64,000 bases of DNA, taken from Dyadobacter tibetensis Y620-1 (lineage in GTDB: Bacteria; Bacteroidota; Bacteroidia; Cytophagales; Spirosomataceae). Positions 28,248 to 35,905 of this stretch are shown piece by piece. Location of the stretch: the NCBI RefSeq assembly GCF_000566685.1, contig NZ_AZQN01000008.1, forward strand, positions 186,001 to 250,000, written 5' to 3'. Position 1 is the first letter of the stretch; each line of letters opens with the position of its first letter. The position numbers and the translations under genes are program-made. The notes beneath the pieces are model-generated. The model had not been told where the DNA came from, searched no databases, and saw only the letters and a list, made by a program, of their open reading frames with translations.

Positions 28248-29120
28248 TCAGACACCCTTATCTTCTTTTTTAGGGACATATTCAAGGGTACGTACGGGGA
28301 ATGGAATGGTGATTCCTTCCTTCTCAAATGCTAATTTTAAGGCCTTGATTGCTATACTTTTAGCAGGCCCCGGCCCGGTCTTGGAGGGATCTATCCAGAA
28401 CAGAAGCTGGAAGTCAATACTGCTGTCTCCAAATTGGGTAAACTGCAATTCCACAGGACGAAGAACACTTAGAAACTCCAAAGAATTGATGGTTTCAAGG
28501 GCAAGCCGCTCAACCCGTTCCAAATCAGAATCATAAGCCACTCCGCAAAGCAACTGAACCCGACGTTCTCCGGAATTGGAGTAATTCACTATGGGTTTCT
28601 GAAATATATCCTTGCTAGGTAGTTCAACGAACTGACCCGCAAAATTATCGAGTATTACCGAACGCAAGTTGATGGAAAGTACCTTCCCTGTAAAGCCATT
28701 GGTTTCAATAACATCACCCACCCTTATGGGCCGCTGAATAGCTATAAAAGCACCGGAAATAAAGTTGGCCGTCAGATCCTGAAAGGCGAAACCTATGGCC
28801 AGGGCTAAAACGCCAGCTCCAGCGACTAAGGAGGCCACCGTTTTTTCCAGCCCCATGACACCCAAAGCAAAAAATAACCCTACGGTAAACACAGCAATCT
28901 TAGCCAAGGCCGCTAGTAGACCAACCAGAGCTTCATTATTAGAGATCCGGTTGAGAATTCTTTTCAGAAACTTACTGCTGTATCCCGCCAAGTATCTAAA
29001 TACGATGAGCAACAACACTGCCAGGATAAGATTAGGAATTAGCTTAGCTCCCTCTACTCCCCAACGATCCAGCTTTAGTTTGACAGGATCGATAACGTTT
29101 GAAAATTCAAATAATAACAT
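28248..29120 (-). CDS. Small-conductance mechanosensitive channel, MscS family
   Basis: This inner-membrane tension-gated channel releases solutes on hypo-osmotic shock. Three hydrophobic segments occupy about residues 25-45, 65-85 and 90-115. The pore-lining TM3 is the Gly/Ala-rich VASLVAGAGVLALAIGFAFQDLTANF. The beta-domain follows with RPIRVGDVIETNGFTGKV, then LPSKDIFQKPIVNYS and an alpha/beta C-terminal cage domain ending near residue 285. The 290 aa match MscS (286 aa in E. coli) and lack the extra N-terminal helices of MscK-type channels. It is a single gene, convergent with ahcY and divergent from purQ. Confidence 0.92.
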   Translation of the reverse strand: MLLFEFSNVIDPVKLKLDRWGVEGAKLIPNLILAVLLLIVFRYLAGYSSKFLKRILNRISNNEALVGLLAALAKIAVFTVGLFFALGVMGLEKTVASLVAGAGVLALAIGFAFQDLTANFISGAFIAIQRPIRVGDVIETNGFTGKVLSINLRSVILDNFAGQFVELPSKDIFQKPIVNYSNSGERRVQLLCGVAYDSDLERVERLALETINSLEFLSVLRPVELQFTQFGDSSIDFQLLFWIDPSKTGPGPAKSIAIKALKLAFEKEGITIPFPVRTLEYVPKKEDKGV

Positions 29121-29269
29121 ACTCCCAATATTTACTTTTCCTGCACCGAATATAGACTTATACCAGCTATATAAGACTTTTAAACAATAATTTCATTAAT
29201 TTAATTGTGCCAATCCACGGATTTTGATAAAATTAATCCAATCTCATAGGTCACAATCACCTTTACCAT

Positions 29270-29277
29270 TATCTTTG
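29270..29277 (+). promoter_or_regulatory. Candidate -7 box and leader hairpin of purQ
   Basis: TATCTTTG matches TAnnTTTG, 100 bases before the purQ ATG; no well-placed TTG lies upstream. The presumed leader begins with a 9-bp hairpin at 29289-29312 (CCTGCTAGGT / ACCTACAGG, one bulge). No purine-riboswitch core is recognisable. Confidence 0.45.
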
Positions 29278-29376
29278 TGGCTTCAAATCCTGCTAGGTCT
29301 GAAACCTACAGGTAATGCAATTTTTACACCATGTGCCCTTCTATAAAAGAATAGGCTAATATAAAACGAAATACAG

Positions 29377-30066
29377 ATGAAATTTGGCGTAGTTGTTTTC
29401 CCGGGTTCAAACTGTGACGACGATACGGTTTATGCCCTACAGCATAACCTTGGTCAGGAAGTTGTAAAGCTTTGGCACAAAGATCACGACCTGCAGGGCT
29501 GTGATTTTATCATACTCCCCGGAGGATTTTCCTATGGAGACTACCTTCGCTCAGGAGCCATCGCCCGGTTTTCTCCCGTGATGAATGAAGTAATTGCTCA
29601 CGCCAATCGAGGAGGCTATGTTATGGGTATATGCAACGGTTTCCAGGTGCTTTGTGAAGCGCAATTAACTCCTGGTGTGTTGCTTCCCAATATTAACCAG
29701 AAGTTTATTTGTAAAAATACCTATCTAAAGGCCGCTACGAATAATAGTTTGCTGACCTCTGGACTGGATATGGCTCGGCCTTATAAAATACCTGTGGCAC
29801 ATGCCGATGGGCGCTACTTTGCTGAAAAGAGTATACTTCAAGAAATTCAGGATAATGATCAGATTTTGTTTCAATACTGCGACGATAAAGGTCAGATAAC
29901 TCCTGAATCCAATCTTAACGGAAGTCTGGAAAATATTGCAGGGATTTGCAATAAAAATAGAAATGTCTTTGGTATGATGCCCCATCCAGAAAGGGCAGCT
30001 GATCCGGCACTAGGCAATACTGATGGAAAAATAATATTAGAACAAGTATTGTCCGTTCTAGCGTAA
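29377..30066 (+). CDS. purQ: Phosphoribosylformylglycinamidine synthase subunit PurQ (glutaminase)
   Basis: PurQ hydrolyses glutamine and feeds ammonia to PurL in the fourth step of de novo purine synthesis. The 229-aa class I glutamine amidotransferase begins with VVVFPGSNCDDD, has the oxyanion-side GGFSYGDYLRSGA (49-61), the nucleophile elbow GICNGFQ with C86, and the His-x-Glu of the triad in MMPHPERA. The presence of a separate small PurQ implies the small-PurL/PurS type of synthase, or a large PurL paralogue elsewhere; neither is here. It is monocistronic with its own terminator. Confidence 0.96.
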   Translation: MKFGVVVFPGSNCDDDTVYALQHNLGQEVVKLWHKDHDLQGCDFIILPGGFSYGDYLRSGAIARFSPVMNEVIAHANRGGYVMGICNGFQVLCEAQLTPGVLLPNINQKFICKNTYLKAATNNSLLTSGLDMARPYKIPVAHADGRYFAEKSILQEIQDNDQILFQYCDDKGQITPESNLNGSLENIAGICNKNRNVFGMMPHPERAADPALGNTDGKIILEQVLSVLA

Positions 30067-30086
30067 CGGGCATATAGATATAATCA

Positions 30087-30129
30087 TTAAAGAGGAGGCA
30101 AATACAAGACTTGCCTCCTCTTTAATTTT
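30087..30129. terminator. Terminator between purQ and the anti-sigma factor gene
   Basis: A 15-bp stem (TTAAAGAGGAGGCAA and complement) with an 8-base loop continues into TTTTA. It lies between convergent stops and probably serves both directions. Confidence 0.85.
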
Positions 30130-30156
30130 ATTCAGATTGCTTTACGAAAGAATCCT

Positions 30157-30972
30157 TTAAACTTTGCCCATCACATACATCTGATCCATGGTTGGGGTAG
30201 GACTGCCTCCCTCTCGTTCCAGTGTGATGGCAAAAGCTGCCGCTCCAGTTTTGGTAGGCTTCATTTTCAGAACCTTTCCATCAAAATGGCTATCTACCAC
30301 ACCTATATCTACCGGGACGCCATCTACAATGCTCCATAATTGGTATTGTTTACCCTCGGGAACAGCGGGAAGTCTTTGCACGTCCAGCATCACCTCATTA
30401 GTTTTAGGGTTCCAGAAAGCTGCAGCCGCACTTTCAGGAGAACGCTCCACACCCGAAAGTCGGATAACCTTGTAAGTCGGATCGCGGTAAAGCTGGGCCA
30501 GATTGCTGTTATAATCCAGATCAGCATCTATCTGATGCATACGCTCGGCCATATCCCCATTCGCTTCTTTGAGTTCGGCCAACTGATAGGCCATCCATCC
30601 CGTTAAAACCGCCAATATTAATGCGGCAGCAGTCATAAATTTGGGCCATACCGGAAGGGATTTCTTCCTTTTTACCTCTTCCTGCCCCGAGACATGTCCT
30701 TTGTCCAAGGGGATCACTTTGCCTTCCGAATCTTCTGTCGTTTTCTCATCAAATTCCATCTGTGCAAAGATAGCATCCTTTAGGGCCGGCGGAGGCGCCA
30801 TCTGATACTTCATAGCATAGGCTTCCATGGCCTTCTCTACTCGAAGTAACTCCGTTTTTATTTCTGGATAGATATGCGACATGCATTCGACCTCCTGTTT
30901 TTCCTGAACAGAAACAGTGCCTAATACATATTCTTCTATAATACCAGATGCTATATAGGCTTCGATATTCAT
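30157..30972 (-). CDS. Anti-sigma factor, RskA type
   Basis: This single-pass membrane protein would sequester the ECF sigma factor encoded just before it. The cytoplasmic N-terminal part (1-105) contains the anti-sigma helix region with ECMSHIYPEI at about 29-38. One transmembrane segment lies at about 108-130, and a coiled stretch follows. The C-terminal periplasmic RskA domain (about 165-271) shows AAAAFWNPKTNEVMLDV, LPAVPEGKQYQLWSIVDG and FAITLEREGGSPTPT. Its ATG overlaps the sigma stop in ATGA. The full H-x3-C-x2-C zinc motif is absent. The signal it responds to is unknown; RskA family members are usually inactivated by proteolysis. Confidence 0.9.
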   Translation of the reverse strand: MNIEAYIASGIIEEYVLGTVSVQEKQEVECMSHIYPEIKTELLRVEKAMEAYAMKYQMAPPPALKDAIFAQMEFDEKTTEDSEGKVIPLDKGHVSGQEEVKRKKSLPVWPKFMTAAALILAVLTGWMAYQLAELKEANGDMAERMHQIDADLDYNSNLAQLYRDPTYKVIRLSGVERSPESAAAAFWNPKTNEVMLDVQRLPAVPEGKQYQLWSIVDGVPVDIGVVDSHFDGKVLKMKPTKTGAAAFAITLEREGGSPTPTMDQMYVMGKV

Positions 30973-31649
30973 ACTGTAAAATATTGTTTTAGCTCTTGCA
31001 GAGCCGTTCTAATTCTTGATTTGACCGTTCCAAGTGGTATATTAAGTCTTTCGGATATTTCTTCGTGCGTGTAGCCCTGGAAATATGCCATATCTACGAG
31101 CAATTTACGTTCTGGACGGAGCATATTGACAATCGCTCTGAGCTCCGCACTATCTGATTCGGGACTGTCGACAACATCCTTCTCATTATGCGCAACCCGA
31201 TCGTCCACGTCGATCATGTCTGGTTTGCGATTTTCTACCCTAACTGCATCAATTGCACTATTTCGGGCTATATTCATGATCCAGGTAAAGAGTCGTCCCT
31301 TCTCGGGATTATAAGTAGCGATGCTTTTCCAAATTTTCAGAAAAGATTCCTGCAGCACATCCCCAGCTCTCTCTTCATCCCGCACGGTCTTGCAGATGAT
31401 ATTGAAAAGTGCTCCAGAATAATGATCATACAAGAATTCAAAGGCGGTCCGGTCATTGGCTTTAAGCCGAACTACCAGTTCTTCTTCCGTGTATTTTAAC
31501 GTATTAGTCGCCAAAAGATGCTTAATATTTAATTGGTTGTATATTGAAGACAAGCTTTCAAAACCCCAGGTGTCACGAGGAGCACCTTTGATTTTGATAA
31601 ATCTGCACAATTTCAACCCTCCGTTGAGTCGGGCAATACCCGCAGGCAT
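30969..31649 (-). CDS. ECF-family RNA polymerase sigma-70 factor
   Basis: This alternative sigma factor has region 2 (FEFLYDHYSGALFNIICKTVRDEERAGDVLQESFLKIW, seen in parts between about residues 69 and 106) and region 4 (LLVDMAYFQGYTHEEISERLNIPLGTVKSRI, within about 182-215), joined by a short linker. Region 3 is missing, as in all ECF factors. The start is uncertain: ATG at 31649 gives 226 aa with a 45-residue extension that looks non-conserved, whereas an in-frame TTG at 31514 (ATNTLKYTEEELV) gives the usual 181 aa. It overlaps the anti-sigma gene by four bases, so the two are translationally coupled and probably autoregulated. Confidence 0.92.
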   Translation of the reverse strand: MPAGIARLNGGLKLCRFIKIKGAPRDTWGFESLSSIYNQLNIKHLLATNTLKYTEEELVVRLKANDRTAFEFLYDHYSGALFNIICKTVRDEERAGDVLQESFLKIWKSIATYNPEKGRLFTWIMNIARNSAIDAVRVENRKPDMIDVDDRVAHNEKDVVDSPESDSAELRAIVNMLRPERKLLVDMAYFQGYTHEEISERLNIPLGTVKSRIRTALQELKQYFTV

Positions 31650-31866
31650 TGTAAGACTCCATACATTTGCTCCAATCGTAGGTGTATGTCTTATATATCA
31701 TATACGCCTATACAGTCGGAATGGATCGAAGGATCTATCAAAAATTATATAAGGGAGTGCATAAAACAATGGTGCCAGTTACATCAGTTGGCCATAGGGG
31801 AGGTAAGGCCATTATTTCTAAGGTCTAAGAAGCTTTTAAACGTGCGTATAATAATTCAGAATTTCC

Positions 31867-32604
31867 TTAGCTACGCAGGGTTTGCACTCTTTGAACCGTG
31901 CCCCATACAAATACCAAAATAAGGCTTATTTGGTAAACCACACTTCCGAGATCAATGAGACCTTTTCCTAAGGAAAGATATTGAGCATCGAGGGCGAGAT
32001 AGTGGAAGAACTGTGCTCCCAGACCACTACCTAGAAGAATGGACAAGGATCCCCAGCCCACATACCATACAAATGCCAGCAGTGCAGCCAGAACGAACCC
32101 TACTATTTGATTATCATTGAGAGCGGAAGCGAAAATGCCCATTGCGGCCATACAGCCGCTTAACAAAAATAAACCCACATATGCACCTCCAACAGCAGCT
32201 AAGTCGAGATTACCAACGGGATTTCCCAGCTGCCAGATGCTATATACATAGATGGTGGTGGGCAATAATGTAATCAATACGAGAAACCAATTGGCCAAAA
32301 ACTTCCCTACAACCAATTCCCAAACCGGGAGAGGCTTGGTCAATAACAGCTCCAAGGTGCCCGTTCTAATCTCTTCGGAGAAGGTGCGCATGGTGATGGC
32401 AGGGATCAGAAAAAGAAGCACATAGGGTGTCAGGTAGAAAAAAGAATCGAGATCGGCATATCCATAGTCAAGCAGATTTGAGTCTGGAAACACCCACACA
32501 ATCAAACCTAATACGATTAAAAATACGGCCATGACCACATAGGCGATCAGGGAATTAAAGAAACTACTAATCTCTTTTTGAAATATAGGGAACACGGATG
32601 CCAA
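31867..32604 (-). CDS. gldF: Gliding-motility ABC transporter permease GldF
   Basis: GldF is the ABC-2-type membrane subunit of the GldA-GldF-GldG transporter, required for gliding in some Bacteroidota. About six transmembrane segments are visible, with the family signatures VFPDSNLLDYGYADLDSFF (about 39-57), LFLIPAITMRTFSEE and GTLELLLTKPLPVWELV. The frame opens with TTG at 32604; a GTG at 32595 (reading MFPIFQKEISSFF) may be the true start. It follows a DUF4199 gene by only 8 bp and is probably cotranscribed with it. GldG, normally the next gene, is absent: 217 bp of non-coding DNA and then the sigma-factor gene follow. GldA is not in the window. Confidence 0.85.
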   Translation of the reverse strand: MASVFPIFQKEISSFFNSLIAYVVMAVFLIVLGLIVWVFPDSNLLDYGYADLDSFFYLTPYVLLFLIPAITMRTFSEEIRTGTLELLLTKPLPVWELVVGKFLANWFLVLITLLPTTIYVYSIWQLGNPVGNLDLAAVGGAYVGLFLLSGCMAAMGIFASALNDNQIVGFVLAALLAFVWYVGWGSLSILLGSGLGAQFFHYLALDAQYLSLGKGLIDLGSVVYQISLILVFVWGTVQRVQTLRS

Positions 32605-32612
32605 ATTAAGCT

Positions 32613-33128
32613 TTACTCAAAAACCGGTTTTTCCTTTCGGATGACAAGGGAGACAATTAAGGAAATTATAAATCCAATAAGGATAAAACCTACTACGCTC
32701 ATCAGGAACATGACTCCCGGCGACATGAACTTTTGCGAAAGCTCCACGGCCTGGTCGATCTGGGCGTCATCCATGCCTTTGGCCTCCATGTCTGCCCGTA
32801 CCTTATCCATAGCCTGCGTCAGCATAGAATTGTCGATAAATTGCATATAAAACATATTAAACAATGAAGCCAGCAATCCACAAATTGCAGAGACCAAGGA
32901 ACCCAGGCCCAGGCCCTGTCCAAAGCTCATAAAACCTCCATTTTGCTCTTTATAATTCTTCATAGCCATCACCAACCCTACCACTAATATCCCAAAGGAA
33001 ATGGCACCTACCAGTTGATTGCCCGATAGGCCAGCAATATTGATAATAGTGCTGTATACCATTATCACTACAGCTGTAATGATACCATATTTTAATGCTA
33101 CTCTAGCTGAGCTCACTTGATCCTCCAT
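32613..33128 (-). CDS. DUF4199 membrane protein (copy 1)
   Basis: This 171-aa membrane protein of unknown function belongs to the DUF4199 family, common in Bacteroidota. It has about four hydrophobic segments (about 12-32, 40-57, 72-100, 137-165) and a soluble acidic insert (MLTQAMDKVRADMEAKGMDD region). I chose ATG at 33128 (MEDQVSSARVALKYG); the frame extends 15 residues further to a TTG at 33173 that is unlikely. It is followed 8 bp later by gldF and preceded 65 bp upstream by a second DUF4199 gene of similar topology, which looks like an old duplication. Confidence 0.85.
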   Translation of the reverse strand: MEDQVSSARVALKYGIITAVVIMVYSTIINIAGLSGNQLVGAISFGILVVGLVMAMKNYKEQNGGFMSFGQGLGLGSLVSAICGLLASLFNMFYMQFIDNSMLTQAMDKVRADMEAKGMDDAQIDQAVELSQKFMSPGVMFLMSVVGFILIGFIISLIVSLVIRKEKPVFE

Positions 33129-33193
33129 AGTTATAATATTTAGCGTAAAATTGTCATGGATAAAAATAAACAAAATTTTTATACTTAAAAATA

Positions 33194-33754
33194 TTAAGTT
33201 CTATCTCTCAAAAATGCATGATCTTGTCTACGCAAAAGAAGAGAAATGATCAGGATAGGGATAATGGCCATTACGGTCTTTTTGCTAATTTCGTCCGTAA
33301 TAATTTCTGATTTATCCATTTCTTGAATACTGGCATACATTTTGGCATATTCGGCCTCCCCTATATTCTTCACCAGTTCTACCTTTCCAGCCTCTAATAG
33401 GGTTGCCATCTCTGCCAGATAGCGGGTAAAAATCGTGGGGTCTACATAGGTAATAAATAGGTACATGAGCCAACCCGCAATGAATGAGGCTACAGTATTG
33501 ACGATATAGCAAATGGTAAGTGCTTCCCATAAATGCAAAAAGCCTTTGCCTATTACTTTTCTATAGTACCAACAAGCACCAGCCATCATAATGACGTGAA
33601 TTCCAAAATCAAGAATTTTATTATTCCCTAAAGGAACAATATTCATAAAATAAAGACCCAGGAAAAAGCCAAAAACCAATAGACCCGTTGCAAGACCAAA
33701 CACCAGAGGCATTTTCAACATGGGCTTATTAAAATATTGTAAAATGGAGTTCAT
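33194..33754 (-). CDS. DUF4199 membrane protein (copy 2)
   Basis: This 186-aa DUF4199-family protein has four predicted transmembrane segments (about 14-37, 46-62, 78-102 and 160-175) and a charged soluble loop (about 108-155, with repeated E and K). The topology matches the following DUF4199 gene, but the sequence is well diverged. It starts at ATG 33754, 60 bp after the dihydroorotase-like gene, so the four genes dihydroorotase-like, DUF4199, DUF4199 and gldF probably form one operon. Function is not known. Confidence 0.82.
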   Translation of the reverse strand: MNSILQYFNKPMLKMPLVFGLATGLLVFGFFLGLYFMNIVPLGNNKILDFGIHVIMMAGACWYYRKVIGKGFLHLWEALTICYIVNTVASFIAGWLMYLFITYVDPTIFTRYLAEMATLLEAGKVELVKNIGEAEYAKMYASIQEMDKSEIITDEISKKTVMAIIPILIISLLLRRQDHAFLRDRT

Positions 33755-33814
33755 AGTAAAATTTACACAAATAGGAAGTGGCGAAAGCCCAACCCTGTAA
33801 TGAAAAACGGAATT

Positions 33815-35101
33815 CTATTTTTCGAACCACTCTATCTGGCCACGATTGAGAACCCCTAACACGCGTCCCTGCAACTGCTTTCCGAGGAAGGGAGAGTTCT
33901 TAGATTTGGACAGGGTGCGGTCATAGATCCATGCACTCTGATCGTCGAAAAAGGTAAGGTTAGCTTCCATGCCCTCACCAATACCAGCAACAGGCATTCG
34001 TAGAATCTGACGGGGCCGACGGCTTAACTTGTCCACGAGATCCTCTAGGGCAAGCCCTCCATATTTTAATGCCGTGGAAAACGTGGTTTCCAGGCCTATC
34101 ATCCCAAATTCTGCATGGTCAAACTCTAAGTTTTTACTTTCTTCATCCTGTGGGGAGTGGTCAGAAACAATCGCATCGATTGTACCGTCCAGTAATCCCT
34201 GCCGTAGCGCCTCCCTATCGCGGGAAGAACGGAAAGGAGGACTAACTTTCAGATTGGTGTCGAAACCTACCATATCCTCATCAAGAAAAGCTAATTGATG
34301 AGCGGCTATATCGCAGGAGACAGGAAGTCCCTTGCTTTTAGCATCCCGTATCAACTCAACACTCTCTGCTGTACTGATTAGCGAAAAGTGCAGGAGTGGT
34401 CCACTCGGGTGTTCATTGCGATTTTCTAATGCATAGGCCAGGAGCTTCAAATCCCTGATCACCATCATTTCCTCCGCCAAGGATGGAATGCCTTTCAGTC
34501 CGATAGAGGTACTGGTAATACCCTCATGCATCTGCCCATAGAGTGCTAAGGAGCCATCTTCAGGACGATTAATCAAAAGGGTATCTAAAGGCATTAAATA
34601 GAGTAATGTCTTCAGGAGTAAATCAGGATTCTGAATAGCCTGAACGCCGTCCGTAAAGGCAACTGCCCCTGCTTGGTGTAAATCCATCATTTCTGTAAAA
34701 TCGATCCCCTCTGCCTTACGTGTCACTGCGCCTGCAACATGAAGCGCTACCACTCCCTGTTCCCCGGCCGATTTAAGATAGCGAATCGTATCCTTGCTAT
34801 GCACCACAGGTTCTGAGTTAGGAAGCAACAACAGAGCCGTAAATCCTCCTCTAGCGGCAACGCGCTTCACCGATGGCAAGTCTTCTTTATGCTCGAAACC
34901 CGGATCTCGAGAAGCAACGCGAAGGTCGAACCATCCGGGGGATACATTCATCCCCTCATATTGGTATACGACGGCCTCATCGCAAGAGAGATGATCCCCT
35001 ATTGCGGCAATAACCCCGTCTTTTACTAAAATATCCTTCGTCTGACCGTTATACTCGGATTCCCGATCATAAATTTTTGCCGCCCGAAATAATAATTGCA
35101 T
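33815..35101 (-). CDS. Dihydroorotase-family protein (PyrC-like) lacking the HxH metal ligands
   Basis: The 428-aa cytosolic amidohydrolase fold aligns by eye with type I dihydroorotases, which convert N-carbamoyl-aspartate to dihydroorotate in pyrimidine synthesis. The canonical metal motif PGxxDxHxHxRxPG reads SPGWFDLRVASRDPG here, so both histidines (positions 61 and 63) are replaced by R and A. The usual H-x-x-H-x-S-T is LHFSLIST, PHHL is AHQL (H268 kept), and TDHAPH is SDHSPQ (D314, H315 kept). D59, R65, D66 and P67 are conserved. This resembles the non-catalytic PyrX/PyrC' proteins that support aspartate transcarbamylase. Annotation pipelines would call it dihydroorotase; activity is doubtful. 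It heads the DUF4199-gldF cluster. Confidence 0.85.
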   Translation of the reverse strand: MQLLFRAAKIYDRESEYNGQTKDILVKDGVIAAIGDHLSCDEAVVYQYEGMNVSPGWFDLRVASRDPGFEHKEDLPSVKRVAARGGFTALLLLPNSEPVVHSKDTIRYLKSAGEQGVVALHVAGAVTRKAEGIDFTEMMDLHQAGAVAFTDGVQAIQNPDLLLKTLLYLMPLDTLLINRPEDGSLALYGQMHEGITSTSIGLKGIPSLAEEMMVIRDLKLLAYALENRNEHPSGPLLHFSLISTAESVELIRDAKSKGLPVSCDIAAHQLAFLDEDMVGFDTNLKVSPPFRSSRDREALRQGLLDGTIDAIVSDHSPQDEESKNLEFDHAEFGMIGLETTFSTALKYGGLALEDLVDKLSRRPRQILRMPVAGIGEGMEANLTFFDDQSAWIYDRTLSKSKNSPFLGKQLQGRVLGVLNRGQIEWFEK

Positions 35102-35446
35102 CGATATTTACTTTTTATACTTATTTTATAATAAGCGATACTGCTTCTTTAATTGAAACCATACTGCTCCATCGTAATATTTATGTTGACCTTTCCAAAC
35201 TCAGATGCTTCTATCAAAAACTTCCGCTGGCCCGCCCCATTTCACTCCGGCTTACACAGGCTACGCACTTTGTCAACCGTTTATATATGCAGGGCAATGT
35301 TTCGGAAAAGGAGGCAAACCCCAGACCTTCTACCACTGTAACAGTTATAGCGCCCAAATTTATAATCAGATGAAAAGAAAATTTTAAAAAGATTACTAAA
35401 AAGGAGTGTTCAAAAAAAAAGCTCCCTTAGGAGCTTAATATTTCTG
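35102..35446. other. Intergenic region between gcvH and the dihydroorotase-like gene
   Basis: These 345 bp include the gcvH terminator at the left end and, on the minus strand, the promoter of the dihydroorotase-DUF4199-gldF cluster. Several overlapping plus-strand frames of 60-98 codons are open here, but they lack protein-like composition and a promoter. Confidence 0.55.
35411..35438 (-). terminator. Terminator after gcvH
   Basis: Read on the minus strand, AAGCTCC-TAA-GGGAGCTT is followed by a run of about nine T, 9 bases after the gcvH stop. Confidence 0.88.
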
Positions 35447-35827
35447 TTAGGCACCGACAAACTCTTTGTATTCATCAGCTGTGAGTAGACCTTCGGATAA
35501 ATCTGCACCGTCAAGGCTAATTTTTATCATCCAACCTTCTACATAAGGATCAGAGTTAACCAGTTCTGGAGAACCGTCCAGGGCTTCATTCACCTCCAGT
35601 ACTTTTCCTGCTACAGGAATAAATAAATCTGAGACCGTTTTAACGGCTTCCACCGATCCAAAAATCTCACCTTTTTCCAATTGATCACCGACCGTATTGA
35701 TATCAACATAGACGATATCACCTAATTCCTTTTGAGCATGATCCGTGATGCCAATATAAGCATGGTCACCTTCTATGCGGATCCACTCGTGGTCTTCAGT
35801 GTATTTTAATTCTTCTGGAAAATTCAT
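35447..35827 (-). CDS. gcvH: Glycine cleavage system H protein
   Basis: GcvH carries the aminomethyl group on a lipoyl-lysine between the P, T and L proteins. The 126-aa protein has the H-protein signature [24 protein letters not shown] at the N-terminal side (seen in parts) and the lipoylation site [12 protein letters not shown] with K63. Family length is 125-130 aa. The other glycine-cleavage genes are not nearby; its position directly after sprA is the usual Bacteroidota arrangement and does not imply a functional link. It ends in a strong terminator. Confidence 0.96.
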   Translation of the reverse strand: MNFPEELKYTEDHEWIRIEGDHAYIGITDHAQKELGDIVYVDINTVGDQLEKGEIFGSVEAVKTVSDLFIPVAGKVLEVNEALDGSPELVNSDPYVEGWMIKISLDGADLSEGLLTADEYKEFVGA

Positions 35828-35905
35828 GATAGGTCTCGAATAAGGTTACTGTAATATTACCACCGCAATTTACAGGATGTGTGGGGTAATTTCCAAATAC
35901 AAATA

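Noticed and set aside
31650..31866. Remnant of gldG after gldF
   Set aside because: The 217-bp stretch has stops in all minus-strand frames and no GldG-like peptide.
35077..35387. Overlapping 60-98-codon plus-strand ORFs between gcvH and the dihydroorotase-like gene
   Set aside because: Three frames overlap one another, none has a hydrophobic or domain-like pattern, and the region is needed for the minus-strand promoter.
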